Below are positions 1 to 9,751 of a stretch of DNA of 64,000 nt, piece by piece. The number at the start of each line of letters is the position of its first letter. Position 1 is the stretch's first letter. A program made the position numbers and the translations under genes. The notes beneath the pieces are model-generated. The model worked only from the letters and a program-made list of their open reading frames with translations. It was not told where the DNA came from and did not search any database. The DNA is from Pseudochrobactrum asaccharolyticum (GTDB taxonomy: Bacteria > Pseudomonadota > Alphaproteobacteria > Rhizobiales > Rhizobiaceae). Location: positions 372,001-436,000 of the forward strand of contig NZ_QNRH01000001.1 in assembly GCF_003314995.1 (NCBI RefSeq), in the 5' to 3' direction.

Positions 1-1212
1 TTGGTACGTACCATTGACCGGCGTTCGCGCCAGCCCGGTGCTTTTCTCTATCTCATTGCTGATCCTGCCGGTCGTATTCTGACCGGTAATGTTGAGAGCC
101 TGGAACCGGGCGTGCTGGACATGAACGGTATGACAGACCGGCCTTTCAGCTATATGCGCTATGGTGAGCAGGGGACGGCAGAGAAGCATAAAGCGATTGC
201 GATTATCTTTTCTATCCCGAATGGTATGCGCGTTTTGATTGGCCGCGATCTGAGCGAGCCGGAATTATTCCGCGATATCATGCGTCGCGCCTTGGTGCTG
301 GCGCTTGGCATTATGGCCGTCGGAGCATTTCTGATCTGGTATTTTGTCGGGCGCAGGGCATTGCTGCGGCTCAAGCAGGTCTCCAGTTCTTCCCAGCGCA
401 TTATGGCGGGTGATCTGGGCGAGCGCTTACCGGTCAGCGGTTCCGGCGATGAATTCGACCGGCTGTCGATCAATCTGAATGCCATGCTTGGCCGGATTGA
501 AGAGCTGAATGACGGGTTAAAACACGTCTCGGATAATATTGCGCATGATCTGAAAACACCGCTGACGCGCCTGCGTAATAAGGCGGAAGCCACTTTATCC
601 GGTCAGAAAGATAATGCGGAATATCGTTCGGCTCTGGAAGATATTATTGGTGAGTCCGATCAGCTGATCCGCACGTTCAATGCAATCCTGATGATCTCGC
701 GCCTTGAAGCAGGCTATTCATCTGAGAATATGGAAGTGCTGCCGGTTAATCCGATCCTGCATGATGTGGCTGAACTATATGAGCCGGTGGCAGAGGATGC
801 CGGACTGGAGCTTGTGGTCGAGGCGGAAGATGACATCAGCCTGCGGATTAATCGTGAGCTGGTCGGTCAGACGGTATCTAATCTGATTGATAACGCGATC
901 AAATATTCCCCTGTTGCGGAAGACGGCGGCGAAAGCCGGACGAAAATCACTGTCTCGATGAAACAGGCTGGTAATCAGGTGTTGATCAGCATTGCCGATC
1001 AGGGGGCAGGTATTCCTGAAGCTCTGCGGGAGCAGGCGACAGAGCGTTTTGTACGCCTCGAAGAAAGCCGCACACAACCGGGTTCCGGTCTGGGACTCAG
1101 TCTGGCAAAGGCTGTTATGAAATTACATGGCGGCAGTTTAATGTTGGAAGATAATGCACCGGGCTTGCGGGTTGTTCTTGCTTTTCCTGCCCTGACTGAG
1201 ACAAAACAGTAA
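1..1212 (+). CDS. Sensor histidine kinase, 5'-truncated by window edge
   Basis: This is the C-terminal 403 residues or more of a membrane sensor histidine kinase; the reading frame is open to base 1, so the true start probably lies outside. Visible parts are a sensor segment, one membrane helix (about residues 94-117), a HAMP linker (about 115-168), a HisKA domain with the phospho-acceptor His182 in NIAHDLKTPLTRLR, and an HATPase_c domain with the N box NLIDNAIKYSP and the G boxes DQGAGIP and GSGLGLSLAKAV. It should autophosphorylate and pass phosphate to a response regulator, expected just upstream as in related Rhizobiales, where a regulator/kinase pair precedes glnE. The signal is not deducible. 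The kinase call is firm; the pathway is unknown. Confidence 0.9.
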   Translation: MVRTIDRRSRQPGAFLYLIADPAGRILTGNVESLEPGVLDMNGMTDRPFSYMRYGEQGTAEKHKAIAIIFSIPNGMRVLIGRDLSEPELFRDIMRRALVLALGIMAVGAFLIWYFVGRRALLRLKQVSSSSQRIMAGDLGERLPVSGSGDEFDRLSINLNAMLGRIEELNDGLKHVSDNIAHDLKTPLTRLRNKAEATLSGQKDNAEYRSALEDIIGESDQLIRTFNAILMISRLEAGYSSENMEVLPVNPILHDVAELYEPVAEDAGLELVVEAEDDISLRINRELVGQTVSNLIDNAIKYSPVAEDGGESRTKITVSMKQAGNQVLISIADQGAGIPEALREQATERFVRLEESRTQPGSGLGLSLAKAVMKLHGGSLMLEDNAPGLRVVLAFPALTETKQ

Positions 1213-1230
1213 TCAGGCAGGAATCTAAAG

Positions 1231-1330
1231 CGCATCCCGAAAAGTGCGTAGCGGTTTTCGGATAAGATGCGCGATGAAACAAGAAACGCATCCCGAAAAG
1301 TGCGTGGCGGTGTTCGGGATGCGCGATGAA
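1231..1330. repeat. Two tandem copies of a dispersed REP-like repeat
   Basis: Copy one spans 1231-1278 and copy two 1287-1330. Both begin CGCATCCCGAAAAGTGCG, carry a GCGG-TTTTCGG-like middle and end GCGCGATGAA. Related copies occur at 9752, 48736, 48793, 50603, 53908, 59712 and 59773. All lie between genes. The core AAAAGTG..(C/A)CGG/GCGGTTTT can fold on itself. Confidence 0.8.
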
Positions 1331-1340
1331 ATAAAGAGAA

Positions 1341-1379
1341 AGAGCATTTCCTTTGTTTCTGTTTGACGGGAAATGCTCT
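1341..1379 (+). promoter_or_regulatory. Inverted repeat in glnE leader
   Basis: AGAGCATTTCC at 1341-1351 is the exact reverse complement of 1369-1379, giving an 11-bp stem and a 17-nt loop ending 15 bp before the glnE start codon. The same AGAGCATTTCC word starts the repeats near 59712. The element may therefore be a repeat end rather than a dedicated glnE control site. There is no T-tract, so it is not a typical terminator. Confidence 0.5.
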
Positions 1380-1394
1380 GGGGTGGAAAGCAGT

Positions 1395-4337
1395 ATGACC
1401 GGTGTTTTGTTTTTTGATCGTTTTTTAAAGTCACTGACAGTTCCTGAGCCCCAAAACGCAAAAGCCTATCTGCAAAATTTAAGAGAAGCAGCGGCGGAGC
1501 ATCAATGCAATGCTCTGAGTGCTTATTTGCAAAACACCGACGAAACCGGATTTTTGGCCGCTGTGCTGGATTGCTCACCATTTTTGCGTGAGGTGACGGA
1601 GGCCAATCCTGAAATTCTGGAAAGCCTTTTTACCGCTCCGGTCAGCATCTTACTTGAACAACTGGCCGTGCAGATCAGGGCTGTTGGTGTCGATCCTGAG
1701 ATGACTGAAAGTCGTCTGATGACAGAACTGCGCCGCATCAAAAAAGCCGCCCATGTGCTGATTGCACTGGATGATCTGGCAGGGCTGGTAGATGTTATGC
1801 AGACGACCAATCGGCTGACTGATCTTGCCGAAGCCTGTCTTCGCGCAACAGTGCGTTTTCTGCTGCTGGAAAGTGATACCAAAGGCAAGCTGGCTTTGCC
1901 GGATCGCAGTGATCCTGAAAAAGACAGCGGACTTATTGTACTGGGCATGGGCAAGTTCGGTGCCGGAGAACTGAATTATTCTTCCGATATTGACCTGATC
2001 ATTTTCATCGACAGTGCCCGTCCGGCACTTACTGATCCCTATGAGTGTGTTGATTTGTTCTCCCGTATGGCACGACGGCTGGTGAAAATTCTGCAGGACA
2101 GAACGGCTGACGGTTATGTATTCCGCGTTGATTTGCGTCTGCGCCCTGATCCGGGGGCAACACCGCTGGCTATTCCGGTGAGTGCGGCGCTACATTACTA
2201 CGAAGGACGCGGCCAGAACTGGGAACGTGCGGCAATGATTAAGGCGCGGCCTGTTGCCGGTGATATCACTTCGGGGGAGCAATTCCTCAAAGAGCTGGCA
2301 CCCTATGTCTGGCGCAAATATCTCGATTATGCAGCTATTGCCGATATTCACTCCATCAAGCGCCAGATCCACGCACATCGCGGTCATGGCGATATTGCGG
2401 TGCGTGGCCATAATGTGAAACTAGGGCGCGGAGGCATTCGCGAGATCGAGTTTTTCGTTCAGACCCAGCAACTGATTGCGGGCGGGCGCTTTCCTGAATT
2501 GCGCGGATCGCAAACACTGGCCATGCTGACCAAGCTTTATGAGCGTGGCTGGGTGGGCGAGAATACCCGCGATCAGCTGAGCCGGAATTATCAGTTTCTG
2601 CGTAATGTCGAACACCGTATTCAGATGGTTGCTGATGAGCAGACGCATATCCTGCCGGAAGATGATGAAGGCTTCAGCCGCATTGCTGCGATGATGGGCT
2701 ATCCGGATAATGACAGTTTTACAGCCGAGTTTCTGGCAGTTCTGCGGATGGTTGAAAAACATTATGCAGCATTGTTTGAACAGGCACCGGAACTTGGTAG
2801 CAGCGGCGGTAATCTGGTTTTCACCGGTGAGACAGATGATCCCGATACATTGCAAACGCTGTCGCAGCTTGGTTTTGAACGTCCGAGTGATATTTGCCGT
2901 ATTATCCGCACATGGCATTTTGGCCGCTACCGCGCCACGCAAACCGCAGAAGCACGGGAGCGCCTGACGGAACTGACTCCGGCTTTGCTGAATGCTTTTG
3001 CCGCTACCGAGCGTGCAGATGATGCATTGCTGCGCTTTGATGATTTCCTCCAAGGTTTGCCGTCAGGCATCCAGCTTTTCAGTCTGCTGCAATCCAATCC
3101 GGCATTGCTCAATCTGCTGGTATTGGTGATGAGCGCTGCTCCGCGTCTGGCTGAAATCATTACCCGTAAGCCGCATGTTTTTGACGGTATGCTCGATCCG
3201 CGTATTTTCTCGGAGCTGCCAACGCGCAATTATCTCGAGGAGCGGCTGGATACATTTCTAAGTTCAGGCCTGAATTCGGGCGATGCCTATGAGCAGACAC
3301 TCGACCGTCTGCGCATCTTTGCTGCCGAACAACGCTTTCTGATTGGTATCCGCCTGCTGACCGGCGCAATCGATGGTGTTCGCGCGGGCAGGGCTTTCTC
3401 TGACCTTGCCGAGCTGATGATTGATCGTGCCTTGAGCGCAGTACTCAAAGAGTTCTCTCTGCGTCATGGTCAGATTGCCGGTGGCCGTATTGCAGTGCTG
3501 GCCATGGGCAAGCTTGGCAGCCGTGAACTCACCGCCGGCTCAGATATAGATATTATTTTGCTCTATGATCACGATGCAGATGCTGACTATTCCGATGGTG
3601 AGAAGCAGCTTGCAGCCTCGCAATATTATATCCGCCTGACACAGCGCCTGATCGCGGCTTTATCAGCACCAATGGCCGAAGGTGTGCTGTATGAGGTGGA
3701 TATGCGTTTGCGCCCAAGCGGCAATAAAGGGCCGGTTGCAACGCATATTGAGGCTTTCAGCAAATATCAGCGCAATGAAGCATGGGTGTGGGAACATATG
3801 GCGCTGACCCGCGCCCGCACGATTGCTGGTGACCGCTCATTCCGCGATGAGATCGATGCCGAGGTCGATGCCATTCTCGCTATTCCTTCCGAGGTTAAAA
3901 AGACCGCGAAAGAAATGGTCGAGATGCGTGCATTGATTGCCAGTGAAAAACCACCGCGTGATAACTGGGATTTGAAATTGCGTTCCGGCGGCCTGATTGA
4001 TCTGGAATTTATCGCGCAATTCGCAGTACTGACAGGGCAGGTGGCGACGGAAACACGCCATACATCAACCGAGCTTAATCTGCGCCATTTGAAATCGGAA
4101 TTTTCCAGCCCTGCACAGGCAGAGGAACTGGCAGGCGCGCATCATTTTTATAGCAATATAACGCAGATTATTCGTCTCTGTGTTGACGATAATACGGGAC
4201 GGGAAGACTATCTGCCAGGCTTGCTGGAATTATTGTGCCGTGCTGCAGAATTACCCGATATCGGCCATGTCGAGCATCAGTTGGATCAGACAACTGAGCT
4301 GGTGGCCAAAGCCTTTAAACAATTGCTGAAAGGCTAA
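1395..4337 (+). CDS. glnE: Glutamine synthetase adenylyltransferase/adenylyl-removase
   Basis: GlnE controls glutamine synthetase by adding AMP to a tyrosine of each subunit and removing it again in answer to nitrogen status and PII. The 980-residue length matches the family. Two nucleotidyltransferase cores are visible. The N-terminal adenylyl-removing one has GMGKFGAGELNYSSDIDL (acidic pair D198 and D200); the C-terminal adenylylating one has AMGKLGSRELTAGSDIDI (D717 and D719). An upstream TTG at 1353 is in frame, but ATG 1395 has GGAAAG 6-10 bases before it and gives the normal family length, so it is preferred. The gene converges on the pleC-like kinase, with only two bases between the stop codons. 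Confidence 0.95.
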   Translation: MTGVLFFDRFLKSLTVPEPQNAKAYLQNLREAAAEHQCNALSAYLQNTDETGFLAAVLDCSPFLREVTEANPEILESLFTAPVSILLEQLAVQIRAVGVDPEMTESRLMTELRRIKKAAHVLIALDDLAGLVDVMQTTNRLTDLAEACLRATVRFLLLESDTKGKLALPDRSDPEKDSGLIVLGMGKFGAGELNYSSDIDLIIFIDSARPALTDPYECVDLFSRMARRLVKILQDRTADGYVFRVDLRLRPDPGATPLAIPVSAALHYYEGRGQNWERAAMIKARPVAGDITSGEQFLKELAPYVWRKYLDYAAIADIHSIKRQIHAHRGHGDIAVRGHNVKLGRGGIREIEFFVQTQQLIAGGRFPELRGSQTLAMLTKLYERGWVGENTRDQLSRNYQFLRNVEHRIQMVADEQTHILPEDDEGFSRIAAMMGYPDNDSFTAEFLAVLRMVEKHYAALFEQAPELGSSGGNLVFTGETDDPDTLQTLSQLGFERPSDICRIIRTWHFGRYRATQTAEARERLTELTPALLNAFAATERADDALLRFDDFLQGLPSGIQLFSLLQSNPALLNLLVLVMSAAPRLAEIITRKPHVFDGMLDPRIFSELPTRNYLEERLDTFLSSGLNSGDAYEQTLDRLRIFAAEQRFLIGIRLLTGAIDGVRAGRAFSDLAELMIDRALSAVLKEFSLRHGQIAGGRIAVLAMGKLGSRELTAGSDIDIILLYDHDADADYSDGEKQLAASQYYIRLTQRLIAALSAPMAEGVLYEVDMRLRPSGNKGPVATHIEAFSKYQRNEAWVWEHMALTRARTIAGDRSFRDEIDAEVDAILAIPSEVKKTAKEMVEMRALIASEKPPRDNWDLKLRSGGLIDLEFIAQFAVLTGQVATETRHTSTELNLRHLKSEFSSPAQAEELAGAHHFYSNITQIIRLCVDDNTGREDYLPGLLELLCRAAELPDIGHVEHQLDQTTELVAKAFKQLLKG

Positions 4338-4339
4338 AA

Positions 4340-6718
4340 CTAAGCCGCAACATCGTCGCTGACAGGGGCTGTCAGCGCAGGTGCTTTACGATCAGGAATA
4401 CGCACAGAGACGATTGTACCAACGCCTTCTGTCGAGCAGATACGCAGCGCCCCGTTATGCAGTTCTGCCAGTGAGCGGGAAATCGCAAGACCAAGACCGG
4501 AACCCGTATGGGTTTTGGTGAACTGGTTTTCGACCTGCTCAAACGGATGGCCGAGTTTCTTCAGTGCATCACGCGGAATACCGCAGCCGGTATCTTTAAT
4601 GGTGAGGATCAGCGCGCCATTGGTCTTGCGCGCACGCACCAGAATATTTCCGCCGTCGCCGGTGAATTTTACTGCATTGGACAGCAGGTTAATCAGCACC
4701 TGCTTGATCGCACGGCGGTCGGCGCTGGCAGTGATCGTGTCTGCAATGCTGGTTTCAACGGAGATATGTTTCTGTTCTGCCTGCAACGAGATCACACGCA
4801 CGGTTTCTTCGATCAGCGGATAAAGATCAATATCTTCGCGGTCCAGAGAGAAATGACCGGCTTCAATCTTCGACATATCAAGAATGTCATTGATAACATT
4901 GAGCAGATAATTGCCGCTGGTGTGAATGTCGTGAATATATTCCGCATAACGCTCGGAGCCGAGCGGGCCAAAGGTGCCTGCCGAGATCATTTCGGAGAAA
5001 CCGATAATCGCATTGAGCGGCGTGCGCAGTTCATGGGACATATTCGCGAGGAATTCAGATTTTGAACGGTTCGCGCTTTCCGCACGTTCCTTTTCCGTCG
5101 CATATTTGGATGCCAGTTCAGACAGCTCGCGCACACGGTCTTTCTCCGCTTTACGCGCAAGGCTCAAATCCTGAATGGTTGCCATCAGGCGACGTTCGCT
5201 GTCCACCAGACGTTCCTGATGCAGTTTCAGCTGGGTAATGTCGGTACCGACCGATACCAGACCGCCGTCTTGCGTGCGGCGTTCGTTGACCTGCAGCCAG
5301 CGACCATCACCAAGCTGGCGCTCAAATGTCTGCGCACCGCTGCGGTCATTTTCATTGGCCATACGACGCTCAAAAGCAGCAGGGCGCAGCAGCGGCTGAA
5401 TATCTTCGCGCGTTACACCGGCTTTCAGAGCAGTGGCAGGCAGACCTGCATATTCATTATACTTGCCGTTGGACATCACCAGACGGCTTTCGGCATCCCA
5501 GAGAACGAATGCTTCGGAAATGCTTTCAATCGCTTCACGGATACGCAGATCAGCTTCGGCGGTGGCCTGTGCAAAGCGGTGCTGCTCGCTGACGTCAAAA
5601 GCGATACCAACCAGATGGACATCACCCTCATTGGCGATTTCTGCACGAACGCGCATCCAGACCCAATAGCCTTCGGCATGGCGCATACGCAGAACTTTGT
5701 CGACCTGACGCAGCTCTCCGGACATGACCTGTGTGGCGATTTCATAGAGATCGCCGTCAACCGGATTAACGATGGCTGCAACATCACCAAATGACAGAAC
5801 GCTGTCGACAGCTTCATAGCCGAGCATTTCATACATCGAGCGTGACCAGAACATGCGGCCTCGCGCCATATCCCAATCCCAGAGACCGCAACGGCCACGG
5901 GCGAGCGCCAGATCAATCCGCTTCTGGATCTGATGGGAGAAATCATCGGCATCGCGAGCACGCGCCGCCTGAGAGAAATAGGCATAAAGAATAGCCAGTA
6001 AGACACCGGCAGTGGCGGCGAATAAGGTAATATTGAGCGAGAGCACCTGCCGCCAGTCTTTGAATATTTCTTTTTCCGTATTGAACGCGACAACAGACAG
6101 GATGCCAGCGGTTGCTGCCTGTATATTTTGCGGTTCAACTTTTTCAGCCGCAGCAAAGGCCGCTTCATTGCGGTACTTTACCGGCTGCACACCGGCGCGG
6201 CCACCAAACATCAGCAGGGGATGCGCTTCGGAGAAAAGCGTTTCAGCCTGAATACCGAGCAGCTGACGGCTGCTCAGAGCGGCAATGATTTTTGAGTTTT
6301 CATCGAGAATGGCAAGCTCAAGACCGGAGCTGATCAGCCCTTGTGAGCGCAGCTCAACCAGCAAATCCTGTATGGCGCTATAATCGCCGGAATTATCTGC
6401 GGGCGCAGTGGCTTCCATCTGCTTCTGCAGCTTTGTGGCTACATGGGCAGCCGTCAGCGCCATTTCGTGGCGGGCATCACTTTCAATCTCTTCACGTTGG
6501 CTGAGCAGCGACATCATCCGCGCTCCGGCCAGTATAACCAGAAATGCAATAATCAGCACCGGCACGATGCGACGCAGCACCGGCTCGAGGGAGAGCAGTT
6601 TACGATAGGCAGGGCCCGACAACAGATAGACATAGCCGGAAAGCTTGAAGCGCTTCGGACGTCTTTCTGAAGTGTAACGGACACCATTCGGCGCGCGATG
6701 CGCGTCGGTATTTGCCAT
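4340..6718 (-). CDS. pleC: PleC-type membrane sensor histidine kinase with PAS domains
   Basis: This 792-residue hybrid-free kinase has a membrane helix at about 51-71, a periplasmic segment, and a second helix around 225-250. Two PAS-like modules follow (one with LWDWDMARGRMFWS, one with SEAFVLWDAESRLVMSNGKY). The HisKA domain contains SEFLANMSHELRTPLNAIIGF with His562, and an HATPase_c domain has NLLSNAVKFTGDGG and GSGLGLAISRSLAELH. The HisKA sequence is that of the PleC/DivJ/PdhS group, which controls the DivK-CtrA cell-cycle pathway at the cell poles. Its position next to glnE agrees with my memory of pleC in Sinorhizobium. The DivJ/PdhS alternative cannot be excluded. Its promoter region is unusually rich in GANTC sites and holds a CtrA-like box. 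Confidence 0.75.
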   Translation of the reverse strand: MANTDAHRAPNGVRYTSERRPKRFKLSGYVYLLSGPAYRKLLSLEPVLRRIVPVLIIAFLVILAGARMMSLLSQREEIESDARHEMALTAAHVATKLQKQMEATAPADNSGDYSAIQDLLVELRSQGLISSGLELAILDENSKIIAALSSRQLLGIQAETLFSEAHPLLMFGGRAGVQPVKYRNEAAFAAAEKVEPQNIQAATAGILSVVAFNTEKEIFKDWRQVLSLNITLFAATAGVLLAILYAYFSQAARARDADDFSHQIQKRIDLALARGRCGLWDWDMARGRMFWSRSMYEMLGYEAVDSVLSFGDVAAIVNPVDGDLYEIATQVMSGELRQVDKVLRMRHAEGYWVWMRVRAEIANEGDVHLVGIAFDVSEQHRFAQATAEADLRIREAIESISEAFVLWDAESRLVMSNGKYNEYAGLPATALKAGVTREDIQPLLRPAAFERRMANENDRSGAQTFERQLGDGRWLQVNERRTQDGGLVSVGTDITQLKLHQERLVDSERRLMATIQDLSLARKAEKDRVRELSELASKYATEKERAESANRSKSEFLANMSHELRTPLNAIIGFSEMISAGTFGPLGSERYAEYIHDIHTSGNYLLNVINDILDMSKIEAGHFSLDREDIDLYPLIEETVRVISLQAEQKHISVETSIADTITASADRRAIKQVLINLLSNAVKFTGDGGNILVRARKTNGALILTIKDTGCGIPRDALKKLGHPFEQVENQFTKTHTGSGLGLAISRSLAELHNGALRICSTEGVGTIVSVRIPDRKAPALTAPVSDDVAA

Positions 6719-6754
6719 CCCGTGGCCCTCATCTGAATGTTTGCTTTTTGAAGT

Positions 6755-6920
6755 GATTCGGGGTGAGAAATCCGAATAACCCTAATGAATCAAATGTGAT
6801 TCGCTGTGTCCAGTGCTTTTAATTAATAATTAATAAAAAACCTCTGCCGATTCGAAGGTGATTCGATCAGTTTTCAGAAAGAGACACTTTAATCGGGTGC
6901 GCATGATTCTGATTTGATTC
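6755..6920. promoter_or_regulatory. Cluster of seven GANTC (CcrM) sites upstream of pleC
   Basis: GANTC occurs at 6755-6759, 6787-6791, 6798-6802, 6849-6853, 6860-6864, 6905-6909 and 6916-6920. Chance predicts about 0.65 in 166 bp. In alphaproteobacteria GANTC is methylated by CcrM, and its methylation state is read by GcrA at cell-cycle promoters. The cluster lies between pepN and pleC, directly upstream of pleC. Role is inferred. Confidence 0.65.
6819..6833. promoter_or_regulatory. CtrA-like box TTAA-N7-TTAA
   Basis: TTAA at 6819-6822 and TTAA at 6830-6833 are separated by seven bases, the core of the CtrA consensus. The C that often follows the second half is absent, and the stretch is AT-rich, so chance is possible. 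It sits about 100 bp upstream of the pleC-like start, within the GANTC cluster. Confidence 0.4.
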
Positions 6921-6972
6921 AGCAATATGCGGTGCAGTGTTTATTTGTTGTAAAACATTATGTTCTTTTTAA

Positions 6973-7013
6973 AGCAGGGGACGAAAAAGCAAGATGTGCT
7001 TTCCCGTCCCCGC
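6973..7013 (-). terminator. Likely terminator of pepN
   Basis: GGGGACG at 6977-6983 pairs with CGTCCCC at 7005-7011, with an inner AAAGCA/TGCTTT stem. On the minus strand the hairpin immediately follows the pepN stop codon. The trailing T run is short. Confidence 0.55.
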
Positions 7014-7019
7014 ATTTGG

Positions 7020-9659
7020 TCAGGCAAGCATGCGCTCAGTGATATCGCGCACGTCGGCAGAGAGTTTTTCTGTTTTAGCGATCGTCTCTAAAGCAGCCTT
7101 CAGATGTTCGCGGCGTACCGGCTCCAGCGTTTTCCATGAGCGCAGAGTGGTGAGAAGGCGCGAAGCCAGCTGAGGATTTTCGCGATCAATTGTCAGAATG
7201 AGCTGCGTAAAGAATGTATAGGTCTGACCATCCTGCCGGTTGAAGCCGGTCGGATTGCTGGCAGCAAAGGCACCGAGTACAGAGCGCGCGCGGTTCGGGT
7301 TATCGAGTGAGAATAGCGGATGCTGCATCAGGCTCTGCACCGCTTCCAGAGCATCAGGGGCAGGGCGGCGCGCCTGTACGCTGAACCATTTATCCATCAC
7401 CAATGGTACCGCGCTGTAATCCTGCTCAAATTGCGCCAATGCGCGTTTTGCGAAATCATGCGTGTAGAAACGATGCGCCAGCAGCGTCAGTGCCGCCAGC
7501 TTGTCGGACATATTGTCAGCGGTGGTAAACTGCTCATAAACCCGCTGCGGAGCATTATCCGAAATTGCCAGATATTGCAGTAGCACAGCTTTGAGTGCCC
7601 GCTTGCCTGCACTGTCAGCATCCGGTGTGAATGGTGCAGCATCCTGCAAGCTGTCATAGGCCTTGGCAAAAACTTCAGACCCATGTGTGGCGATTGCTGA
7701 TAGCAGAGCTTCGCGGCTGTTGCGGATCAGGTCGGGATCAATATTGCTGCCAATGTCACGGGCAATATCCGCTTCTTCCGGCAATGTCAGGCAGAGTGCA
7801 CGGAAAGCATGATCCAGCGTTTCATCCTGTGCAAGCTCTGCCAGCAGTTCGGCCAGAGCCGGATCAAACACGGCAGACTGTTGCAGGCGCAGTTTTTCGA
7901 CATTGGCTATAATCGCATCGCTCATCAGCGAATGAATAACCTGCCAGCGACCAAAGGCATCGCTGTCATGGCGGGCAAGAAACAATTGCTCATCGCGGCT
8001 TAATGATTGCGCGACATGCACCGGTGCGGAGAAATCCCGCAGTACTGACAAGACCGGCTTCTCTGTAATGTTGCGGAATGTCCAGCTTTGTGAGGCCTCA
8101 CGCAGATGCAGGACATCACCTTGCACGCCGGTGCCTTCAGAAGATGAAATCGCAATATCTTTGCCATCAGCCCCGATCAGGCCGAATTTAACCGGAATAT
8201 GCATTGGCTGCTTTTCACACTGACCTGGTGTCGGTTCGGTTTTCTGTTCCAGTGTCAGGCGCAGGCTTTGGCTTGCAGCGTCATAATTACTGCTGACAGT
8301 GACCAGAGGCGTACCTGCCTGATCATACCACAGCGCAAAATGCGTGAGAGACTGGCCGCTGACGTCTTCAAAACATTTGATGAAATCTTCAATAGTCGCA
8401 GCTTCACCGTCATGACGGATGAAATAGAGATCCAGCCCTTTATAGAAATCCTCATCACCGATAATGGTGCGCAGCATACGGATCAGTTCGCTGCCTTTTT
8501 CATAAACGGTTGCAGTGTAGAAATTATTGATCTCGCGATATTCCTTCGGGCGAACCGGGTGCGCCAGCGGCCCGCCGTCTTCCGGAAATTGCTGGGCCTT
8601 GAGAACTTTCACTTCATCAATACGGTGCACCGCACGGGAGCGCATATCGCTGGAAAACTCATGGTCGCGATAAACGGTCAGACCTTCTTTCAGGCAAAGC
8701 TGGAACCAGTCGCGACAGGTGATGCGGTTTCCCGTCCAGTTGTGGAAATATTCATGGGCGATCACCGCTTCGATACCGGCATAATCGGTGTCGGTCGCGG
8801 TCTGCGGATCGGCGAGAACATATTTGTCATTAAAGATGTTCAGCCCTTTATTCTCCATCGCGCCCATGTTGAAATCGGATACGGCAACAATGTTGAAAAT
8901 ATCGAGATCATATTCGCGGCCATAAACCTCTTCATCCCAGCGCATGGAACGCTTCAGCGCATCCATTGCATAGGTAGCACGGGCTTCATTGCCATGCTCG
9001 ACATAGATGTTCAGTGCGACCTGTTTGCCGGACATCGTGATGAACTGATCACTGATCGAACCGAGATCACCGGCAACCAAGGCAAACAGATAGGACGGCT
9101 TGGGATGCGGGTCATGCCACAATGCATAATGACGACCATCCGCCAGATCGCCAGCCTCTTGCAGATTGCCGTTGGAGAGTAGGATTGGAGCTGCCTGATT
9201 GTCGGCTTCAAGGCGCACGGTATAAACCGATAGAACATCCGGCCGGTCAAGGAAATAGGTGATACGGCGAAAGCCTTCTGCCTCACATTGTGAGGTATAG
9301 ACATTGCTCGAACGGTAAAGCCCCATCAATTGCCGGTTGGTTGTCGGATTAATCCTTGTGACAATTTCCAGCGTAAACGGGCTTTGTTGCGGTAAGGAAT
9401 TGATAGTGAGCAGTTCCGGATCAGCCAGATAATCCGTGGCAGGGAGACCGTTGATCTGTAAGCTCACCAGTTCCAGCTCATCACCATCCAGTATCAGCGG
9501 TGCCGTGAGAGAGACATCATTGCGACGTTCGATCGTCAGGCGTGCAGTGACAAGTGTCTTTTCCGGATCAAGCTGAAAATCCAGCTCGGTTTTGCGTATC
9601 AGATAATCTGACGGGCGGTAATCTTCGAGGCGAAAGACATGACCTGTATCGGTACGCAT
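7020..9659 (-). CDS. pepN: Aminopeptidase N (M1 metallopeptidase)
   Basis: A cytoplasmic zinc aminopeptidase that removes N-terminal residues from peptides during protein turnover. The 879-residue protein is close to the 870 of E. coli PepN. The substrate-anchoring GAMEN motif is at 266-270 (FNMGAMENKGLNIFN). The zinc site HEYFH is at 302-306, followed by the third ligand in the KEGLTVYRDHEF segment. There is no signal peptide. The start is ATG 9659. The gene stands alone, with a terminator-like hairpin after its stop and a dispersed repeat upstream. Confidence 0.95.
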   Translation of the reverse strand: MRTDTGHVFRLEDYRPSDYLIRKTELDFQLDPEKTLVTARLTIERRNDVSLTAPLILDGDELELVSLQINGLPATDYLADPELLTINSLPQQSPFTLEIVTRINPTTNRQLMGLYRSSNVYTSQCEAEGFRRITYFLDRPDVLSVYTVRLEADNQAAPILLSNGNLQEAGDLADGRHYALWHDPHPKPSYLFALVAGDLGSISDQFITMSGKQVALNIYVEHGNEARATYAMDALKRSMRWDEEVYGREYDLDIFNIVAVSDFNMGAMENKGLNIFNDKYVLADPQTATDTDYAGIEAVIAHEYFHNWTGNRITCRDWFQLCLKEGLTVYRDHEFSSDMRSRAVHRIDEVKVLKAQQFPEDGGPLAHPVRPKEYREINNFYTATVYEKGSELIRMLRTIIGDEDFYKGLDLYFIRHDGEAATIEDFIKCFEDVSGQSLTHFALWYDQAGTPLVTVSSNYDAASQSLRLTLEQKTEPTPGQCEKQPMHIPVKFGLIGADGKDIAISSSEGTGVQGDVLHLREASQSWTFRNITEKPVLSVLRDFSAPVHVAQSLSRDEQLFLARHDSDAFGRWQVIHSLMSDAIIANVEKLRLQQSAVFDPALAELLAELAQDETLDHAFRALCLTLPEEADIARDIGSNIDPDLIRNSREALLSAIATHGSEVFAKAYDSLQDAAPFTPDADSAGKRALKAVLLQYLAISDNAPQRVYEQFTTADNMSDKLAALTLLAHRFYTHDFAKRALAQFEQDYSAVPLVMDKWFSVQARRPAPDALEAVQSLMQHPLFSLDNPNRARSVLGAFAASNPTGFNRQDGQTYTFFTQLILTIDRENPQLASRLLTTLRSWKTLEPVRREHLKAALETIAKTEKLSADVRDITERMLA

Positions 9660-9751
9660 AACTGCTCCTGAACTGACTTTGACTATTGTGCGGGGAGGTT
9701 AAGTCATTTTTTTCACTGGCGAAACCGCTATCCTTGTGAAAATTTTGGTTT

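Noticed and set aside
8199-9182. 327-codon open frame on the plus strand opposite pepN
   Set aside because: It is the antisense shadow of the catalytic region of pepN, with no ribosome site and no domain; pepN is certain.
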